Assembly: GCF_030062155.1 (NCBI RefSeq)
Contig: NZ_CP118269.1
Location: forward strand, 1,116,001 to 1,180,000
Reading direction: 5' to 3'
DNA from: Pantoea sp. Lij88
Lineage (GTDB): Bacteria; Pseudomonadota; Gammaproteobacteria; Enterobacterales; Enterobacteriaceae
Length of the DNA: 64,000 bases
In this document: piece by piece, positions 32,537 through 41,609 of the stretch
Numbering within the stretch: position 1 is the stretch's first letter
Layout of the letters: each line of letters opens with the position of its first letter
The notes under the pieces: model-generated
Databases searched by the model: none
What the model saw: the letters and a program-made list of their open reading frames with translations, nothing else
Told to the model about the DNA's origin: nothing
Position numbers and translations under genes: made by a program

Positions 32537-33457
32537 ATGAATTACACGCTGCGTCAGCTTCGGACTTTTATTGCAGTGGCACACTACGGTGGTTTCAGTC
32601 AGGCGGGGCAGGCGATAGGGCTGAGTCAGTCGGCGGTCAGCCACAGTATTAAAGAACTGGAAGCGGAAACCGGCGTGCGGTTACTGGATCGCACCACCCG
32701 AGAGGTCATGCTGACAGAGGCAGGCAAACAGCTGGCGTCACGCATGGAGCGCCTGCTGGAGGAAATTCATACCACGCTGCTGGATATCCGCAGTTTTGGC
32801 GAGCAGCGTAGTGGCACCGTCAGAGTGGCCGCCAGCCAGACCATTTCCGCGCATCTGATGCCGCAATGTCTGGCCGCCAGTCAGCACCATTTTCCCGATA
32901 TCAAAGTGATACTCCACGATCGCGCCCAGCAGTGGGTGCTGCAAAGTGTGCGTAACGCCGAAGTCGATTTCGGGATTGTGATTGGGCCGCTCAGCGACAG
33001 CGATTTCGACAGCATCGCGATTCTTGATGAGCCTTTCCTGCTGCTATGTCGCGATGACGATCCGCTGGCGCAGGTGGACAGGGCTGAATGGTCGATGCTG
33101 GATGGCCGCACGATGGTATTGCAGGATTACGCGTCCGGCAGTCGGTTACTGATAGATGCGGCGATGCAGCAGCAGAATATCAGGGCTGAGGTGGTGCAGG
33201 AGATTGGTCATCCGGCCACGCTGTTTCCCATGGTACAGGTAGGGATTGGCATCAGTATTCTGCCCGCGCTGGCGTTACCGCTACCGGCAGACAGCGTCCT
33301 CACCGTGCGGCGTCTCTATCCGGAAATCAATCGCAGCCTGACGCTAATTAAACGCAAAAACCGCTCCCTGACGCCGGCTGCCGAAGCCATCTGGCAGGAG
33401 GTGCGCCAGCAGGCGGCGCTGCTGGCGCAACAACGCGAAGCCAGACCCGCGTTTTAG
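32537..33457 (+). CDS. yfeR: LysR-family regulator YfeR
   Basis: A 306-residue LysR-type regulator. The N-terminal winged HTH is [42 protein letters not shown] (1-42). The effector-binding domain spans ~90-295, with the typical [15 protein letters not shown] strand. E. coli YfeR (308 aa) responds to osmolarity and acts on yfeH. It is divergent from yfeH. The stop codon overlaps that of the opposite FlxA-like gene by 4 bp. Confidence 0.92.
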   Translation: MNYTLRQLRTFIAVAHYGGFSQAGQAIGLSQSAVSHSIKELEAETGVRLLDRTTREVMLTEAGKQLASRMERLLEEIHTTLLDIRSFGEQRSGTVRVAASQTISAHLMPQCLAASQHHFPDIKVILHDRAQQWVLQSVRNAEVDFGIVIGPLSDSDFDSIAILDEPFLLLCRDDDPLAQVDRAEWSMLDGRTMVLQDYASGSRLLIDAAMQQQNIRAEVVQEIGHPATLFPMVQVGIGISILPALALPLPADSVLTVRRLYPEINRSLTLIKRKNRSLTPAAEAIWQEVRQQAALLAQQREARPAF

Positions 33458-33795
33458 ATATAGACGTCAACTTTGTTGGTGTCGGTAGGGCGGTTAATAC
33501 CGTCCGCTTTGTTCGTACTGACAGGTGTGCTGTCACTTTTTGGCTGATCCTGCTCCGCCTGCTTCTGTTCCAGCTGAGCAATCTGCGCCTGCAACATGGT
33601 GATTTGTAACTGATACATCTGCTGCATTTCAGCTTTCTGTTCGTCAGTCATTTCTTTGTCGTCAGCCAGCTCTTTGACCTGGGTTAAGACATTCTGAATC
33701 TGTTTATTCAGCGCAGCGACCTGCGAGGCCACACTGCCGCCGCCGCTATCACCGCCACTGACCGCACTGCTTAAAATTCCGGAAATTGAAGACAT
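33454..33795 (-). CDS. FlxA-like protein
   Basis: A 113-residue protein starting [15 protein letters not shown], with a Gly/Ser-rich N-terminus, a heptad coiled coil over ~28-85 ([22 protein letters not shown] ... [21 protein letters not shown]) and a Thr/Asp-rich tail. This is the FlxA family layout. In E. coli flxA is a flagellar class 3 (sigma-28) gene of unclear function. Two adjacent ATG codons exist; 33795 is preferred because GGGAG lies at proper distance. A sigma-28-like promoter lies 30 bp upstream. Confidence 0.8.
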   Translation of the reverse strand: MSSISGILSSAVSGGDSGGGSVASQVAALNKQIQNVLTQVKELADDKEMTDEQKAEMQQMYQLQITMLQAQIAQLEQKQAEQDQPKSDSTPVSTNKADGINRPTDTNKVDVYI

Positions 33796-33824
33796 CATTT
33801 TCTCCCTGTAAGTCGTCACATACG

Positions 33825-33851
33825 TTATCGGCACGCTGCGAAATGACTTGA
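33825..33851 (-). promoter_or_regulatory. Sigma-28 (FliA) promoter of the FlxA-like gene
   Basis: Reading the minus strand: TCAAGTCA, an 11-nt spacer, then GCCGATAA. The -10 element matches the FliA consensus GCCGATAA at all eight positions, the spacer has the required length, and the -35 matches TAAAGTTT at five of eight. It points at the FlxA-like gene. Confidence 0.75.
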
Positions 33852-33958
33852 GAGCGGAGACTGTTAAGGTTTCGAAAAGGCGTGACAGATTAGATCCGCG
33901 CAGCAGAAACAAGCAGGCACCAAAAAAGCTAACAGACAGCTAATACGTTCAAAGCGAT

Positions 33959-34137
33959 GGGAGCACAGGCCTGTAGCAAAGCATCGCGGGACAGGGACAA
34001 AAACGCCGGGAGCGTTTTTGAACAACGCAAAGCGTTGGCCCGTTTACGGGCGCACCTCAGGGATGAGGTGCGTAATTTTCCGCGCTGAGCCTGCCATGGA
34101 TGGCGATTTTGCGTCTTTGCGAAAGGCCTGTGCTCCC
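33959..34137. repeat. Hairpin-chain element bounded by a 14-bp inverted repeat
   Basis: The ends GGGAGCACAGGCCT (33959-33972) and AGGCCTGTGCTCCC (34124-34137) are perfectly complementary. Inside stand four consecutive perfect hairpins: AAAAACGC/GCGTTTTT (33999-34019), CAACGC/GCGTTG (34023-34037), GCCCGT/ACGGGC (34038-34051) and GCACCTCA/TGAGGTGC (34052-34071). Their stems abut with almost no spacing. No coding frame is convincing here. It may be a structured RNA or a mobile intergenic palindrome. Confidence 0.6.
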
Positions 34138-34204
34138 TGAGCCAGCGCGCTCTTTAAAGCCTGAGGTCACAGGAAAGACGGGAAGCCAGCCTGGGGTAAC
34201 GGCA

Positions 34205-34261
34205 GAAACGAAAAAAGCGCCCAAAAGGCGCTTTATTCTGAATGGGTGGGTCGTGCAGGAT
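34205..34261 (-). repeat. Duplicate of the lysV 3' end and terminator
   Basis: Second copy of the 57-nt unit (first copy 34382-34438). It retains CACGACCCACC and a complete terminator hairpin (stem AAAGCGCC/GGCGCTTT, 34214-34234, with six further A on the plus strand, i.e. a T-run in the RNA). The CCA is changed to CCC. Confidence 0.8.
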
Positions 34262-34381
34262 AGCCTCGGCCCATTGTGGGCCTCGCCCTCCGGGTGATGC
34301 TGACGCATCAGCCTGAATCGCCTGGCGATTCAGTCGAACCTGCAGCAGGTTCTCATCCTGCACGGTTAAGTCCGTGCCCCG
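34205..34381 (-). ncRNA. rtT-like distal repeat of the valUXY-lysV transcript
   Basis: Downstream of lysV the 57 nt at 34382-34438 (last 18 nt of the tRNA, including CCA, plus its terminator) recur at 34205-34261 with three mismatches, a period of 177 bp. The interval holds five back-to-back perfect hairpins (34268-34282, 34295-34310, 34313-34333, 34336-34352, 34360-34377). E. coli tyrT ends in 178-bp units that each repeat the 3' end of its tRNA (rtT RNA). The layout here is the same but attached to tRNA-Lys. That it is transcribed and processed is inferred. Confidence 0.55.
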
Positions 34382-34386
34382 GAAAC

Positions 34387-34411
34387 GAAAAAAGCGCCTG
34401 AAAGGCGCTTT
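34387..34411 (-). terminator. First terminator after lysV
   Basis: 9-bp stem AAAGCGCCT/AGGCGCTTT with a 3-nt loop and a T-run on the minus strand, 9 bp beyond the tRNA CCA end. Confidence 0.85.
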
Positions 34412-34420
34412 ATTCTGAAT

Positions 34421-34496
34421 TGGTGGGTCGTGCAGGATTCGAACCTGCGACCAATTGATTAAAAGTCAACTGCTCTACCAACTGAGCTAACGACCC
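34421..34496 (-). tRNA. lysV: tRNA-Lys (anticodon UUU)
   Basis: 76-nt gene with encoded CCA. Acceptor GGGTCGT pairs with ACGACCC, the anticodon arm reads TTGACTTTTAATCAA, and the T-arm has GGTTCGAATCC. It is the last member of the val-val-val-lys operon, the E. coli valU-valX-valY-lysV arrangement next to gltX. Confidence 0.96.
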
Positions 34497-34500
34497 GAAG

Positions 34501-34576
34501 TGGTGGGTGATGACGGGTTCGAACCGCCGACCCCCTCCTTGTAAGGGAGATGCTCTACCAACTGAGCTAATCACCC
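34501..34576 (-). tRNA. valY: tRNA-Val (anticodon UAC), copy 3
   Basis: 76 nt with encoded CCA; acceptor GGGTGAT/ATCACCC, anticodon stem-loop CTCCCTTACAAGGAG. Identical to the two upstream copies and only 4 bp from lysV. Confidence 0.96.
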
Positions 34577-34612
34577 ACTTCGTACTTCAGTACTACTTTA
34601 ACAGGCTGGATA

Positions 34613-34688
34613 TGGTGGGTGATGACGGGTTCGAACCGCCGACCCCCTCCTTGTAAGGGAGATGCTCTACCAACTGAGCTAATCACCC
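34613..34688 (-). tRNA. valX: tRNA-Val (anticodon UAC), copy 2
   Basis: Identical 76-nt tRNA-Val with TAC anticodon and CCA end, separated by 36 bp from copy 3. Confidence 0.96.
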
Positions 34689-34729
34689 ATATCTTCATAC
34701 CTGTTCACTGCGGGCAACACTCTTAAGAG

Positions 34730-34805
34730 TGGTGGGTGATGACGGGTTCGAACCGCCGACCCCCTCCTTGTAAGGGAGATGCTCTACCAACTGAGCTAAT
34801 CACCC
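34730..34805 (-). tRNA. valU: tRNA-Val (anticodon UAC), copy 1
   Basis: First gene of the tRNA operon: identical 76-nt tRNA-Val with TAC anticodon and encoded CCA. It begins 17 bp downstream of the -10 box of the operon promoter. Confidence 0.96.
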
Positions 34806-34822
34806 CCGCTGTGTGGAGTCGC

Positions 34823-34850
34823 ATTATAGGGATAGTTGATTTTGAGTCAA
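34823..34850 (-). promoter_or_regulatory. Promoter of the valUXY-lysV operon
   Basis: Minus strand TTGACT (34850-34845), 16-nt spacer, TATAAT (34828-34823). The GC-rich GCGAC after the -10 box is the discriminator expected of stable-RNA promoters under stringent control. The rest of the 272-bp gap to gltX holds the gltX upstream region. Confidence 0.85.
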
Positions 34851-35077
34851 CGCTTTTTAAAACATAAATGCGCGTTCGGTTTATTTTTAAACATCCTGTC
34901 GCGCTTTTAGCCAATGTGCTGGTTTTACTGGCAGAAAAGCCGCTTTTCCCGGAGGGCAACCGCCGGGCATGCATTGAGGATTCACCGTCAGATGCTAGAA
35001 TGTGCCCACTGTTTTTTCGCGTCTAACCTGTTTTTTGTCATCCAGACAGAGAACCCGCGCATCTAAGGCAATACTCA

Positions 35078-36493
35078 ATGAAAATCAAAACACGCTTCGC
35101 GCCCAGCCCGACCGGCTATCTGCATGTCGGTGGCGCCCGTACCGCACTTTACTCCTGGCTCTTTGCCCGTCACAACCAGGGCGAGTTCGTGCTGCGTATT
35201 GAAGATACCGATCTGGAACGCTCCACGCCGGAAGCTATCGAAGCCATCATGGATGGCATGAACTGGCTGAGCCTCGACTGGAACGAAGGCCCTTACTACC
35301 AGACTAAACGTTTTGATCGCTACAACGCGGTCATTGATGAAATGCTGGAAGCGGGCACCGCGTATAAATGCTACTGCTCTAAAGAGCGTCTGGAAGCCCT
35401 GCGTGAAGCGCAGATGGCCAACAACGAAAAGCCGCGTTATGACGGACGCTGCCGTGACAGCCATGAACATCACGCCGATGATGAGCCGTGTGTAGTGCGC
35501 TTCCGCAATCCGCAGGAAGGATCGGTCATCTTCGACGACCAGATTCGTGGCCCGATTGAGTTCAGCAACCAGGAACTGGATGATCTGATCATCCGCCGTA
35601 CCGATGGTTCGCCAACCTACAACTTCTGCGTCGTTGTGGATGACTGGGATATGGGTATCACCCATGTTATTCGCGGTGAAGACCACATCAACAACACACC
35701 CCGTCAGATCAACATCCTCAAAGCGATTGGCGCGGAAGTGCCGGTTTATGCCCACGTTTCAATGATCCTGGGCGATGACGGCAAAAAGCTCTCCAAGCGC
35801 CATGGCGCGGTAGGGGTAATGCAGTATCGTGACGATGGCTACCTGCCGGAAGCGCTGCTCAACTACCTGGTTCGCCTGGGCTGGTCACATGGCGATCAGG
35901 AAATCTTCAGCGTGCCGGAAATGGCTGAGCTGTTTACTCTGGATGCCGTCAGTAAGTCTGCCAGTGCGTTCAACACCGAGAAACTGCAGTGGCTGAACCA
36001 TCACTACATCACCACGCTGCCGCCAGAATATGTGGCGACACACCTGCAGTGGCATATTGAAGAGCAGAAAATTGATACCCGCACCGGTCCGGAACTGGCG
36101 AAGCTGGTAGGGCTGCTGGGCGATCGCTGCAAGACGCTGAAAGAGATGGCGGCATCCTGCCGCTACTTCTATGAAGACTTTGCTGAGTTTGATGCGGATG
36201 CGGCGAAGAAACATCTTCGTCCGGTTGCGCGTCAGCCGCTGGAAGTGGTGCGCGATAAGCTGGCCGCGATCACTGAGTGGACCGCTGAAAACGTGCATCA
36301 GGCGATTCAGAGCACCGCAGATGAGCTGGAAGTCGGAATGGGCAAAGTGGGCATGCCGCTGCGTGTGGCCGTGACCGGTGCCGGTCAGTCACCGGGTCTG
36401 GATGTCACCGTGGAAGCGATTGGCCGCAGCCGCAGTGTGGCGCGTATCGAAAAGGCGCTGGCCTTTATCAGTGAGCGCGAAGCACAGGCATAA
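35078..36493 (+). CDS. gltX: Glutamyl-tRNA synthetase
   Basis: A 471-residue class I synthetase, the same length as E. coli GltX, charging tRNA-Glu. The HIGH-equivalent is in [22 protein letters not shown] and the KMSKS-equivalent is [10 protein letters not shown] Cys/His zinc site sits around [15 protein letters not shown] ... [12 protein letters not shown]. The C-terminal anticodon-binding helical domain follows. It lies divergent from the valU-lysV tRNA operon, as in E. coli. Confidence 0.96.
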   Translation: MKIKTRFAPSPTGYLHVGGARTALYSWLFARHNQGEFVLRIEDTDLERSTPEAIEAIMDGMNWLSLDWNEGPYYQTKRFDRYNAVIDEMLEAGTAYKCYCSKERLEALREAQMANNEKPRYDGRCRDSHEHHADDEPCVVRFRNPQEGSVIFDDQIRGPIEFSNQELDDLIIRRTDGSPTYNFCVVVDDWDMGITHVIRGEDHINNTPRQINILKAIGAEVPVYAHVSMILGDDGKKLSKRHGAVGVMQYRDDGYLPEALLNYLVRLGWSHGDQEIFSVPEMAELFTLDAVSKSASAFNTEKLQWLNHHYITTLPPEYVATHLQWHIEEQKIDTRTGPELAKLVGLLGDRCKTLKEMAASCRYFYEDFAEFDADAAKKHLRPVARQPLEVVRDKLAAITEWTAENVHQAIQSTADELEVGMGKVGMPLRVAVTGAGQSPGLDVTVEAIGRSRSVARIEKALAFISEREAQA

Positions 36494-36502
36494 TAAACAC
36501 AG

Positions 36503-36530
36503 CCGGAAGCGTCATGCTTCCGGTTTCTTT
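36503..36530 (+). terminator. Terminator after gltX
   Basis: 8-bp stem CCGGAAGC/GCTTCCGG with a 5-nt loop followed by TTTCTTT; its T-run touches the stop codon of the convergent yfeC. Confidence 0.85.
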
Positions 36531-36882
36531 ACTCTTCACCAATTCCCAGCCGCTCCAGCACGCCTTTAATCCCTTCACGTAAGATTAATGCGGTGAACTG
36601 TTCCTGTTCATCCTGACTCATTTGCTGGACGGAACTTATCAATAACGCAGGTAATGAATTTGCCACTGCGCCATAGGTTGCTGCGGGTTCATTGAGATTG
36701 CGGGTCGACTGAATAAAGCTCTTTACGCGCTCATCAATATGAATCAGACGCGCCTTACCGCCCTGTACACCGGGCTTTGGTGTCGTTGTCCAGTTCTCGC
36801 GCTTGATCCATTTATTCACCGTTTGCCGACTGTAACCCGTTTCTGCAGCCAGTTCTTCGGGGGTAAGCCATTCCTTTTTCAC
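36529..36882 (-). CDS. yfeC: YfeC-like putative DNA-binding protein
   Basis: A 117-residue protein (E. coli YfeC ~114). The N-terminal helix-turn-helix is LTPEELAAETGYSRQTVNKWIKRENW; KPGVQGGKARLIHIDE and the C-terminal LILREGIKGVLERLGI segment match YfeC/YfiI-type regulators. Target unknown. It is convergent with gltX. Confidence 0.85.
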   Translation of the reverse strand: MKKEWLTPEELAAETGYSRQTVNKWIKRENWTTTPKPGVQGGKARLIHIDERVKSFIQSTRNLNEPAATYGAVANSLPALLISSVQQMSQDEQEQFTALILREGIKGVLERLGIGEE

Positions 36883-36960
36883 GATGCTGTCCCTGTTAAA
36901 TACATTAGCGGTACATATTACAGCAAAACGTAACGGTGAAAAGTAACTGAGGCTGAAATT

Positions 36961-36984
36961 GCCTTTTGTCTGATGACAAAAGGC
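36961..36984 (-). terminator. Hairpin after the formate/nitrite-family gene
   Basis: Perfect 10-bp stem GCCTTTTGTC/GACAAAAGGC with a 4-nt loop, 9 bp after the stop. The following sequence has only a short T-run. Confidence 0.6.
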
Positions 36985-36993
36985 AAAACAGAA

Positions 36994-37782
36994 TTACTGC
37001 GGATTACTGGCGGGTTCAGCGGCAGGGCGGTAGGCCAGGAAGTAAGCGAGGCCGACAAAGACAGCGCCACCTACGGCATTGCCCAGGAAGACGGCTACGA
37101 AGTTAGGGAAGTACTCTGCCCAGGTCATCTGACCGGCAAAAATGGCGGCCGGGATAATAAACATGTTGGCGACGACGTGCTGGAAGCCGATAGCTACAAA
37201 CGCCATCACCGGGAACCACATGCCGAAGATCTTGCCGACCATATCTTTACTGGCAAATGCCAGCCAGACCGCCAGACAAACCAGCCAGTTACAGCCCACG
37301 CCTGAAATAAAGGCGTGCAGGAAATCGGCGTGGACTTTTGCAGAGGCGATAGCCACGGTCTTCTTCAGGTAATCGCCTTCGGTCATGCCCAGCATATGGC
37401 CAAAGAACCACGCGACAGCCACGCTGCCCAGGAAGTTAGCCAGAGTCACCCAGAACCAGTTACGCGCTACGCTCATAAAGCTGATGCGACGGGCGAACCA
37501 GGCCACCGGTAAGGTCATCATATTGCCGGTCAGCAGCTCGCCACCCGCCAGCACGGTCATGATGATACCCACCGGGAAGACGGCGGCACCTAACAGGCCA
37601 GAAAATGAGCCCCACTCAGCGGGCAGGGAGTTAATAACATGCAGATCCAGCAGGAAGCCGGTCGCAATAAATGCGCCCGCCATAAAGCCAAGAATCAGGA
37701 GGATGCTGACGGGCGAACGGCTTTTAGCCACGCCTGACTGGATCGCCAGTTGTGCGATTTCTTTAGGTGTATGCAGCGACAT
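36994..37782 (-). CDS. Formate/nitrite transporter (FNT) family channel
   Basis: A 262-residue membrane protein with six helices and FNT features: the N-terminal helix TPKEIAQLAIQSGVAKS, the G-x-E-L-x-T-G-N motif (AGGELLTGNMMTLP), CNWLVCLAVWLAFASKD and GFQHVVANMFIIPAAIF. The central histidine and the omega loop are both recognisable. Which anion it carries (formate, nitrite, hydrosulfide, lactate or acetate) cannot be told. No pfl, nir or fdh gene adjoins it, so context does not help. It has no counterpart at this position in E. coli. Confidence 0.87.
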   Translation of the reverse strand: MSLHTPKEIAQLAIQSGVAKSRSPVSILLILGFMAGAFIATGFLLDLHVINSLPAEWGSFSGLLGAAVFPVGIIMTVLAGGELLTGNMMTLPVAWFARRISFMSVARNWFWVTLANFLGSVAVAWFFGHMLGMTEGDYLKKTVAIASAKVHADFLHAFISGVGCNWLVCLAVWLAFASKDMVGKIFGMWFPVMAFVAIGFQHVVANMFIIPAAIFAGQMTWAEYFPNFVAVFLGNAVGGAVFVGLAYFLAYRPAAEPASNPQ

Positions 37783-38079
37783 AGTATCTCAATAGTTTTT
37801 TTATGATTAATGGGGACGATTACGCCTGGTGGACGCGCGGCGCGCGGGAAGAGGGTTCCGGCGGCCACTAAATTAGCGGGCTAAGTTTTGCATGCGAAAA
37901 AGACGAAGACAAGAAAATTCCTATAACATATTTAACCGTGAATTAACCTGACTGCAGCCTGAATAACAGTTAAAAAACGGTCCTGCCTGACCAGACACGA
38001 TTTTCACCTGCAGCATGCTGCTGAAACTTCGCAGGTTGCCGCCTTTTTCAGCGATCAAACAGAGAATGTCATTTTGCCG

Positions 38080-38108
38080 TTGACACCCTGGAGGGGGTTT
38101 CATATTAT
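38080..38108 (+). promoter_or_regulatory. Promoter of the tRNA-Ala pair
   Basis: TTGACA, 17-nt spacer, TATTAT, with GCCGTCC after the -10 box as a GC-rich discriminator; the first tRNA begins 36 bp downstream of the -10. The rest of the 361-bp gap 37783-38143 shows no gene. Confidence 0.85.
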
Positions 38109-38143
38109 GCCGTCCGTCGCTTAACGCGACAGTTTTTCGGTTC

Positions 38144-38219
38144 GGGGCTATAGCTCAGCTGGGAGAGCGCCTGCATGGCATGCAGGAGGTCAGCGGTTCG
38201 ATCCCGCTTAGCTCCACCA
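38144..38219 (+). tRNA. alaX: tRNA-Ala (anticodon GGC), copy 1
   Basis: 76-nt gene with encoded CCA. Acceptor GGGGCTA/TAGCTCC contains the G3-U70 identity pair; the anticodon arm is CTGCATGGCATGCAG. It corresponds to the E. coli alaX-alaW pair near gltX and nupC. Confidence 0.96.
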
Positions 38220-38263
38220 AACTTCCTCCCAGAAGTTTGGCACTGAAAAATGATTCCAGATGT

Positions 38264-38339
<76 letters not shown>

Positions 38340-38630
38340 TTTTCTGACACGTCGTTGTCAAAATCCTTTCTGATTTATCTTTCATTCGCCTGTTCGAGCG
38401 GATAAAAACGCTACTGCTTTACTCTTCCCGTCACGCTGCTAATCACATTATTTACCAACAAAACCTTATGATGCTTCCAGCGCCCCTGGCGTGACCTTGT
38501 GCTGCCTGTCGCACACGGTTTAATTGCAGACGTAACCGGGGCAGGCAATGTAAGCAGAGAGGGAAAAGAAGCGCTAAAGCGGAAAAGGCAAATCAGCGGG
38601 AAGAAGAGCAGGGATGGCGCAAAAAGAAAA

Positions 38631-38649
38631 GGGCGAGCCAGGCTCGCCC
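38631..38649 (-). terminator. Terminator of nupC
   Basis: Perfect 9-bp stem GGGCGAGCC/GGCTCGCCC with a 1-nt centre; minus-strand continuation TTTTCTTTTT. It lies 20 bp beyond the nupC stop. The 290 bp between alaW and this hairpin contain no recognisable feature. Confidence 0.88.
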
Positions 38650-38668
38650 TTTAATGCTTAAAAGCGTA

Positions 38669-39859
38669 TCAGAACGCCAGAACCAGACCGGCGATAGCGG
38701 CAGAGAGCACGCTGACCAGCGTTGAGCCGTACAGCAGCTTCAGGCCAAAGCGGGAAACGACGTTGCCCTGTTCTTCGTTCAGACCTTTTATCGCACCGGC
38801 TACGATGCCGATAGAAGAGAAGTTAGCGAACGACACGAGGAACACGGACAGAATACCTTCTGAGTTTGGCGACAACTGACCCGCGATTTTCTGCAGATCC
38901 ATCATGGCAACAAACTCATTCGATACCAGCTTCGTCGCCATAATACTGCCGACCTGCAATGCTTCGCCAGAAGGGACACCCATCACCCAGGCAAACGGAT
39001 AGAAGACAAAGCCGAGAACACCCTGGAAGCTGATACCGAAGATCAGATCAAACAGCGCATTCAGACCTGAAATCAGCGCGATAAAACCAATCAGCATGGC
39101 GGCTACGATAATCGCGACGCGGAAGCCTGCCAGAATATATTCGCCCAGCATCTCGAAGAAGCTCTGACCTTTATGCAGATCCTGCAGCTGCAGGTCGTCT
39201 TCGTTCTCAACGCGGTAAGGGTTAATCAGCGACAGCACGATAAAGGTACTGAACATGTTGAGCACCAGCGCAGCAACCACATACTTCGGCTGCAGCATGG
39301 TCATGTATGCACCGACGATAGACATCGAAACGGTCGACATCGCCGTCGCGGCCATGGTGTACATGCGGCGCTGTGACATCTTGCCCAGGATATCTTTATA
39401 GGCGATGAAGTTTTCTGACTGTCCCAGTATCAGAGAACTCACGGCGTTGAAAGATTCCAGTTTTCCCATGCCATTGACTTTCGACAGCACGGTACCGATA
39501 CCGCGGATCACCCACGGCAGGATACGGAAGTGCTGCAGAATACCGATCAGGGCAGAGATAAATACGATTGGGCACAACACGTTAAGGAAGAAGAAGGCCA
39601 GACCTTTGTCGTTCATGTTGCCGAAGACAAAGTTGGTGCCCTGGGCCGCATACTTCAGCAGATGATCAAAGAAGCCTGCGAATCCTTTGACGAAACCGAG
39701 TCCCGCTTCTGAGTTCAGGAAGAACCAGGCGAGCACAATTTCAATCACCAATAGCTGTATAATGTAGCGAATGCGAATGCTTTTACGATCGTGACTCACC
39801 AGTAAGGAAAGTATCCCGACCACCACCAGTGCTAAAAGAAATTGCAAAATATGGGACAT
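38669..39859 (-). CDS. nupC: Nucleoside:proton symporter NupC
   Basis: A 396-residue concentrative nucleoside transporter (E. coli NupC 400), importing pyrimidine nucleosides and adenosine with protons. Family signatures are [42 protein letters not shown] and [16 protein letters not shown]. It is divergent from mntH across 369 bp, as in E. coli. It lacks four residues in the loop after [11 protein letters not shown] relative to E. coli. Confidence 0.95.
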   Translation of the reverse strand: MSHILQFLLALVVVGILSLLVSHDRKSIRIRYIIQLLVIEIVLAWFFLNSEAGLGFVKGFAGFFDHLLKYAAQGTNFVFGNMNDKGLAFFFLNVLCPIVFISALIGILQHFRILPWVIRGIGTVLSKVNGMGKLESFNAVSSLILGQSENFIAYKDILGKMSQRRMYTMAATAMSTVSMSIVGAYMTMLQPKYVVAALVLNMFSTFIVLSLINPYRVENEDDLQLQDLHKGQSFFEMLGEYILAGFRVAIIVAAMLIGFIALISGLNALFDLIFGISFQGVLGFVFYPFAWVMGVPSGEALQVGSIMATKLVSNEFVAMMDLQKIAGQLSPNSEGILSVFLVSFANFSSIGIVAGAIKGLNEEQGNVVSRFGLKLLYGSTLVSVLSAAIAGLVLAF

Positions 39860-40106
39860 GGTTGCTCCAAATTTGAGGAGGGTTGTATTTTGTTGCGTAT
39901 TCTATGTAACGCGTTACTTAAAAACGAGATCTGAACCACAATATAAGTATTCGCTATCGCTATATTTTCCAGAAAAGTTCCAGCGATCACGTCCTGTTTA
40001 CAAATCGTTCACTCCGGATAACCACATAATTATTGTCTGAATTTTACACTGAGCGTAGAGTGACACCGTTGCTCACATTTTTAGCAATCACTTCCTTTAC
40101 TGTAAT

Positions 40107-40124
40107 GTATAGCAATGGCTATAC
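40107..40124 (+). promoter_or_regulatory. MntR box upstream of mntH
   Basis: 18-bp dyad GTATAGCAATGGCTATAC. Its centre ATAGCAATGGCTAT differs at a single base from the centre of the known E. coli mntH MntR site (ATAGCAAAGGCTAT). It lies 105 bp before the mntH start, so manganese repression by MntR is expected. The remainder of the 369-bp nupC-mntH gap was not resolved. Confidence 0.75.
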
Positions 40125-40228
40125 TTTATAGCAGCATCTATTACACCGATAACAATAAACGAATTTCACTTGCACATGCCATCCCCTAAGCTGCCGGGGC
40201 AGGCAAATGTTCAGACAGGGTACCGGAT

Positions 40229-41470
40229 ATGTTTGAAAGTCGTACCGCCGAGCGCGCCGCTCGCGGAGTCAGAAAAGTCAAACTCGCACTGCTGGGGCCC
40301 GCCTTTATCGCCGCTATCGGCTATATCGATCCGGGCAACTTTGCGACCAACATTCAGGCGGGCGCTGCTTACGGCTACAAATTGCTGTGGGTGGTGGTCT
40401 GGGCCAACATCATGGCGATGCTGATCCAACTGATGTCCGCCAAGCTCGGTATCGCTACCGGCAAGAATCTCGCCGAACACATCCGCGATCGCTTTCCACG
40501 GCCCGCCGTCTGGTTTTACTGGGTGCAGGCGGAAATTATTGCGATGGCTACCGACCTGGCGGAGTTTATCGGTGCCGCACTGGGGTTCAAGCTGCTGCTT
40601 GGCATTTCCCTGATGCAGGGCGCGGTGCTGACCGGTATCGCCACCTTCCTGATACTGATGTTACAGAGCCGCGGACAAAAGCCGCTGGAGCTGGTGATTG
40701 GCGGACTGCTGCTGTTTGTCGCGGCGGCCTACATCGTCGAACTCTTCTTCTCCCAGCCCAATATTAAAGAGCTGGTGGTTGGCATGGCGCTGCCCGCGTT
40801 ACCGACGTCGGATGCCGTATTCCTGGCCGCCGGTGTGCTGGGTGCGACCATCATGCCGCACGTGATTTATCTGCACTCTGCGCTGACGCAGGGCAAGAGT
40901 GAGGACAGCAAAGGTCAGCGTTACTCCTCAACCAAACTGGATGTCGCCATTGCGATGACCATCGCCGGATTCGTTAACCTGGCGATGATGGCGACTGCGG
41001 CAGCGGCCTTCCATTTCAGCGGCCACAGTAAAATTGCTGAACTCGATCAGGCCTATCTGACGCTGCAACCGCTGTTAGGCCAGGCCGCGGCGACGGTGTT
41101 TGGTCTGAGTCTGGTGGCGGCCGGATTATCCTCAACGGTGGTGGGTACGCTGGCGGGGCAGGTAGTGATGCAGGGCTTTATCCGTTTTCATATTCCGCTC
41201 TGGGTACGTCGTACGGTCACCATGCTGCCCTCCTTTATTGTTATCTGGGCAGGCTGGGATCCGACAAAGGTGCTGGTGATGAGTCAGGTGCTGCTGAGTT
41301 TCGGTATCGCGCTGGCGCTGATTCCGCTGCTCTCTTTTACCGGCAACCGCGAGCTGATGGGCGATGATATGGTGAACTCACGTCTGATGCAGAACACCGG
41401 ACGACTGATCGTGCTGCTGGTCATTGCGCTGAACCTTTATCTGCTGGTAGGTGAAGCGCTGGGGCTGTAA
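40229..41470 (+). CDS. mntH: Manganese(II)/proton symporter MntH
   Basis: A 413-residue Nramp-family transporter (E. coli 412) with eleven helices. The metal-binding motifs are [13 protein letters not shown] in helix 1 and the unwound [13 protein letters not shown] in helix 6. It imports Mn2+ with protons and helps resist oxidative stress. It is nearly collinear with E. coli MntH; the loop after [15 protein letters not shown] is the main variable part. Confidence 0.95.
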   Translation: MFESRTAERAARGVRKVKLALLGPAFIAAIGYIDPGNFATNIQAGAAYGYKLLWVVVWANIMAMLIQLMSAKLGIATGKNLAEHIRDRFPRPAVWFYWVQAEIIAMATDLAEFIGAALGFKLLLGISLMQGAVLTGIATFLILMLQSRGQKPLELVIGGLLLFVAAAYIVELFFSQPNIKELVVGMALPALPTSDAVFLAAGVLGATIMPHVIYLHSALTQGKSEDSKGQRYSSTKLDVAIAMTIAGFVNLAMMATAAAAFHFSGHSKIAELDQAYLTLQPLLGQAAATVFGLSLVAAGLSSTVVGTLAGQVVMQGFIRFHIPLWVRRTVTMLPSFIVIWAGWDPTKVLVMSQVLLSFGIALALIPLLSFTGNRELMGDDMVNSRLMQNTGRLIVLLVIALNLYLLVGEALGL

Positions 41471-41490
41471 GGATTTCTGGAAACAAAAAA

Positions 41491-41518
41491 ACGCCCGGCT
41501 TTATGCCGGGCGTTTTTT
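41491..41518 (+). terminator. Terminator after mntH
   Basis: 9-bp stem ACGCCCGGC/GCCGGGCGT with a 5-nt loop, preceded by an A-run and followed by six T. Confidence 0.9.
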
Positions 41519-41609
41519 GTTCAGGAGGTCTGGCCTGCATGGCGTTAAGAGATTACCTGCGCGTTAAGTTTATCCGTTGCGGTCAGATTCATCCTGCTGA
41601 GCGTTTCTC

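Noticed and set aside
33999..34377. CRISPR-like array from serial short repeats
   Set aside because: The hairpins differ in sequence and spacing, with no constant repeat or spacers and no cas genes.
34205..34438. The duplicated tRNA-Lys 3' end as attL/attR of an integrated island
   Set aside because: Only 120 bp lie between the copies and there is no integrase or cargo. The 177-bp period, retained terminator and hairpin chain fit an rtT-like tail better.
34723..34974. 83-codon minus-strand frame over the tRNA-Val region
   Set aside because: It runs through a tRNA gene and the tRNA operon promoter; a chance frame.
40050..40080. CRP site in the nupC-mntH region (GTGACACCGTTGCTCAC)
   Set aside because: The spacing between GTGA and TCAC is 9 bp, not 6.
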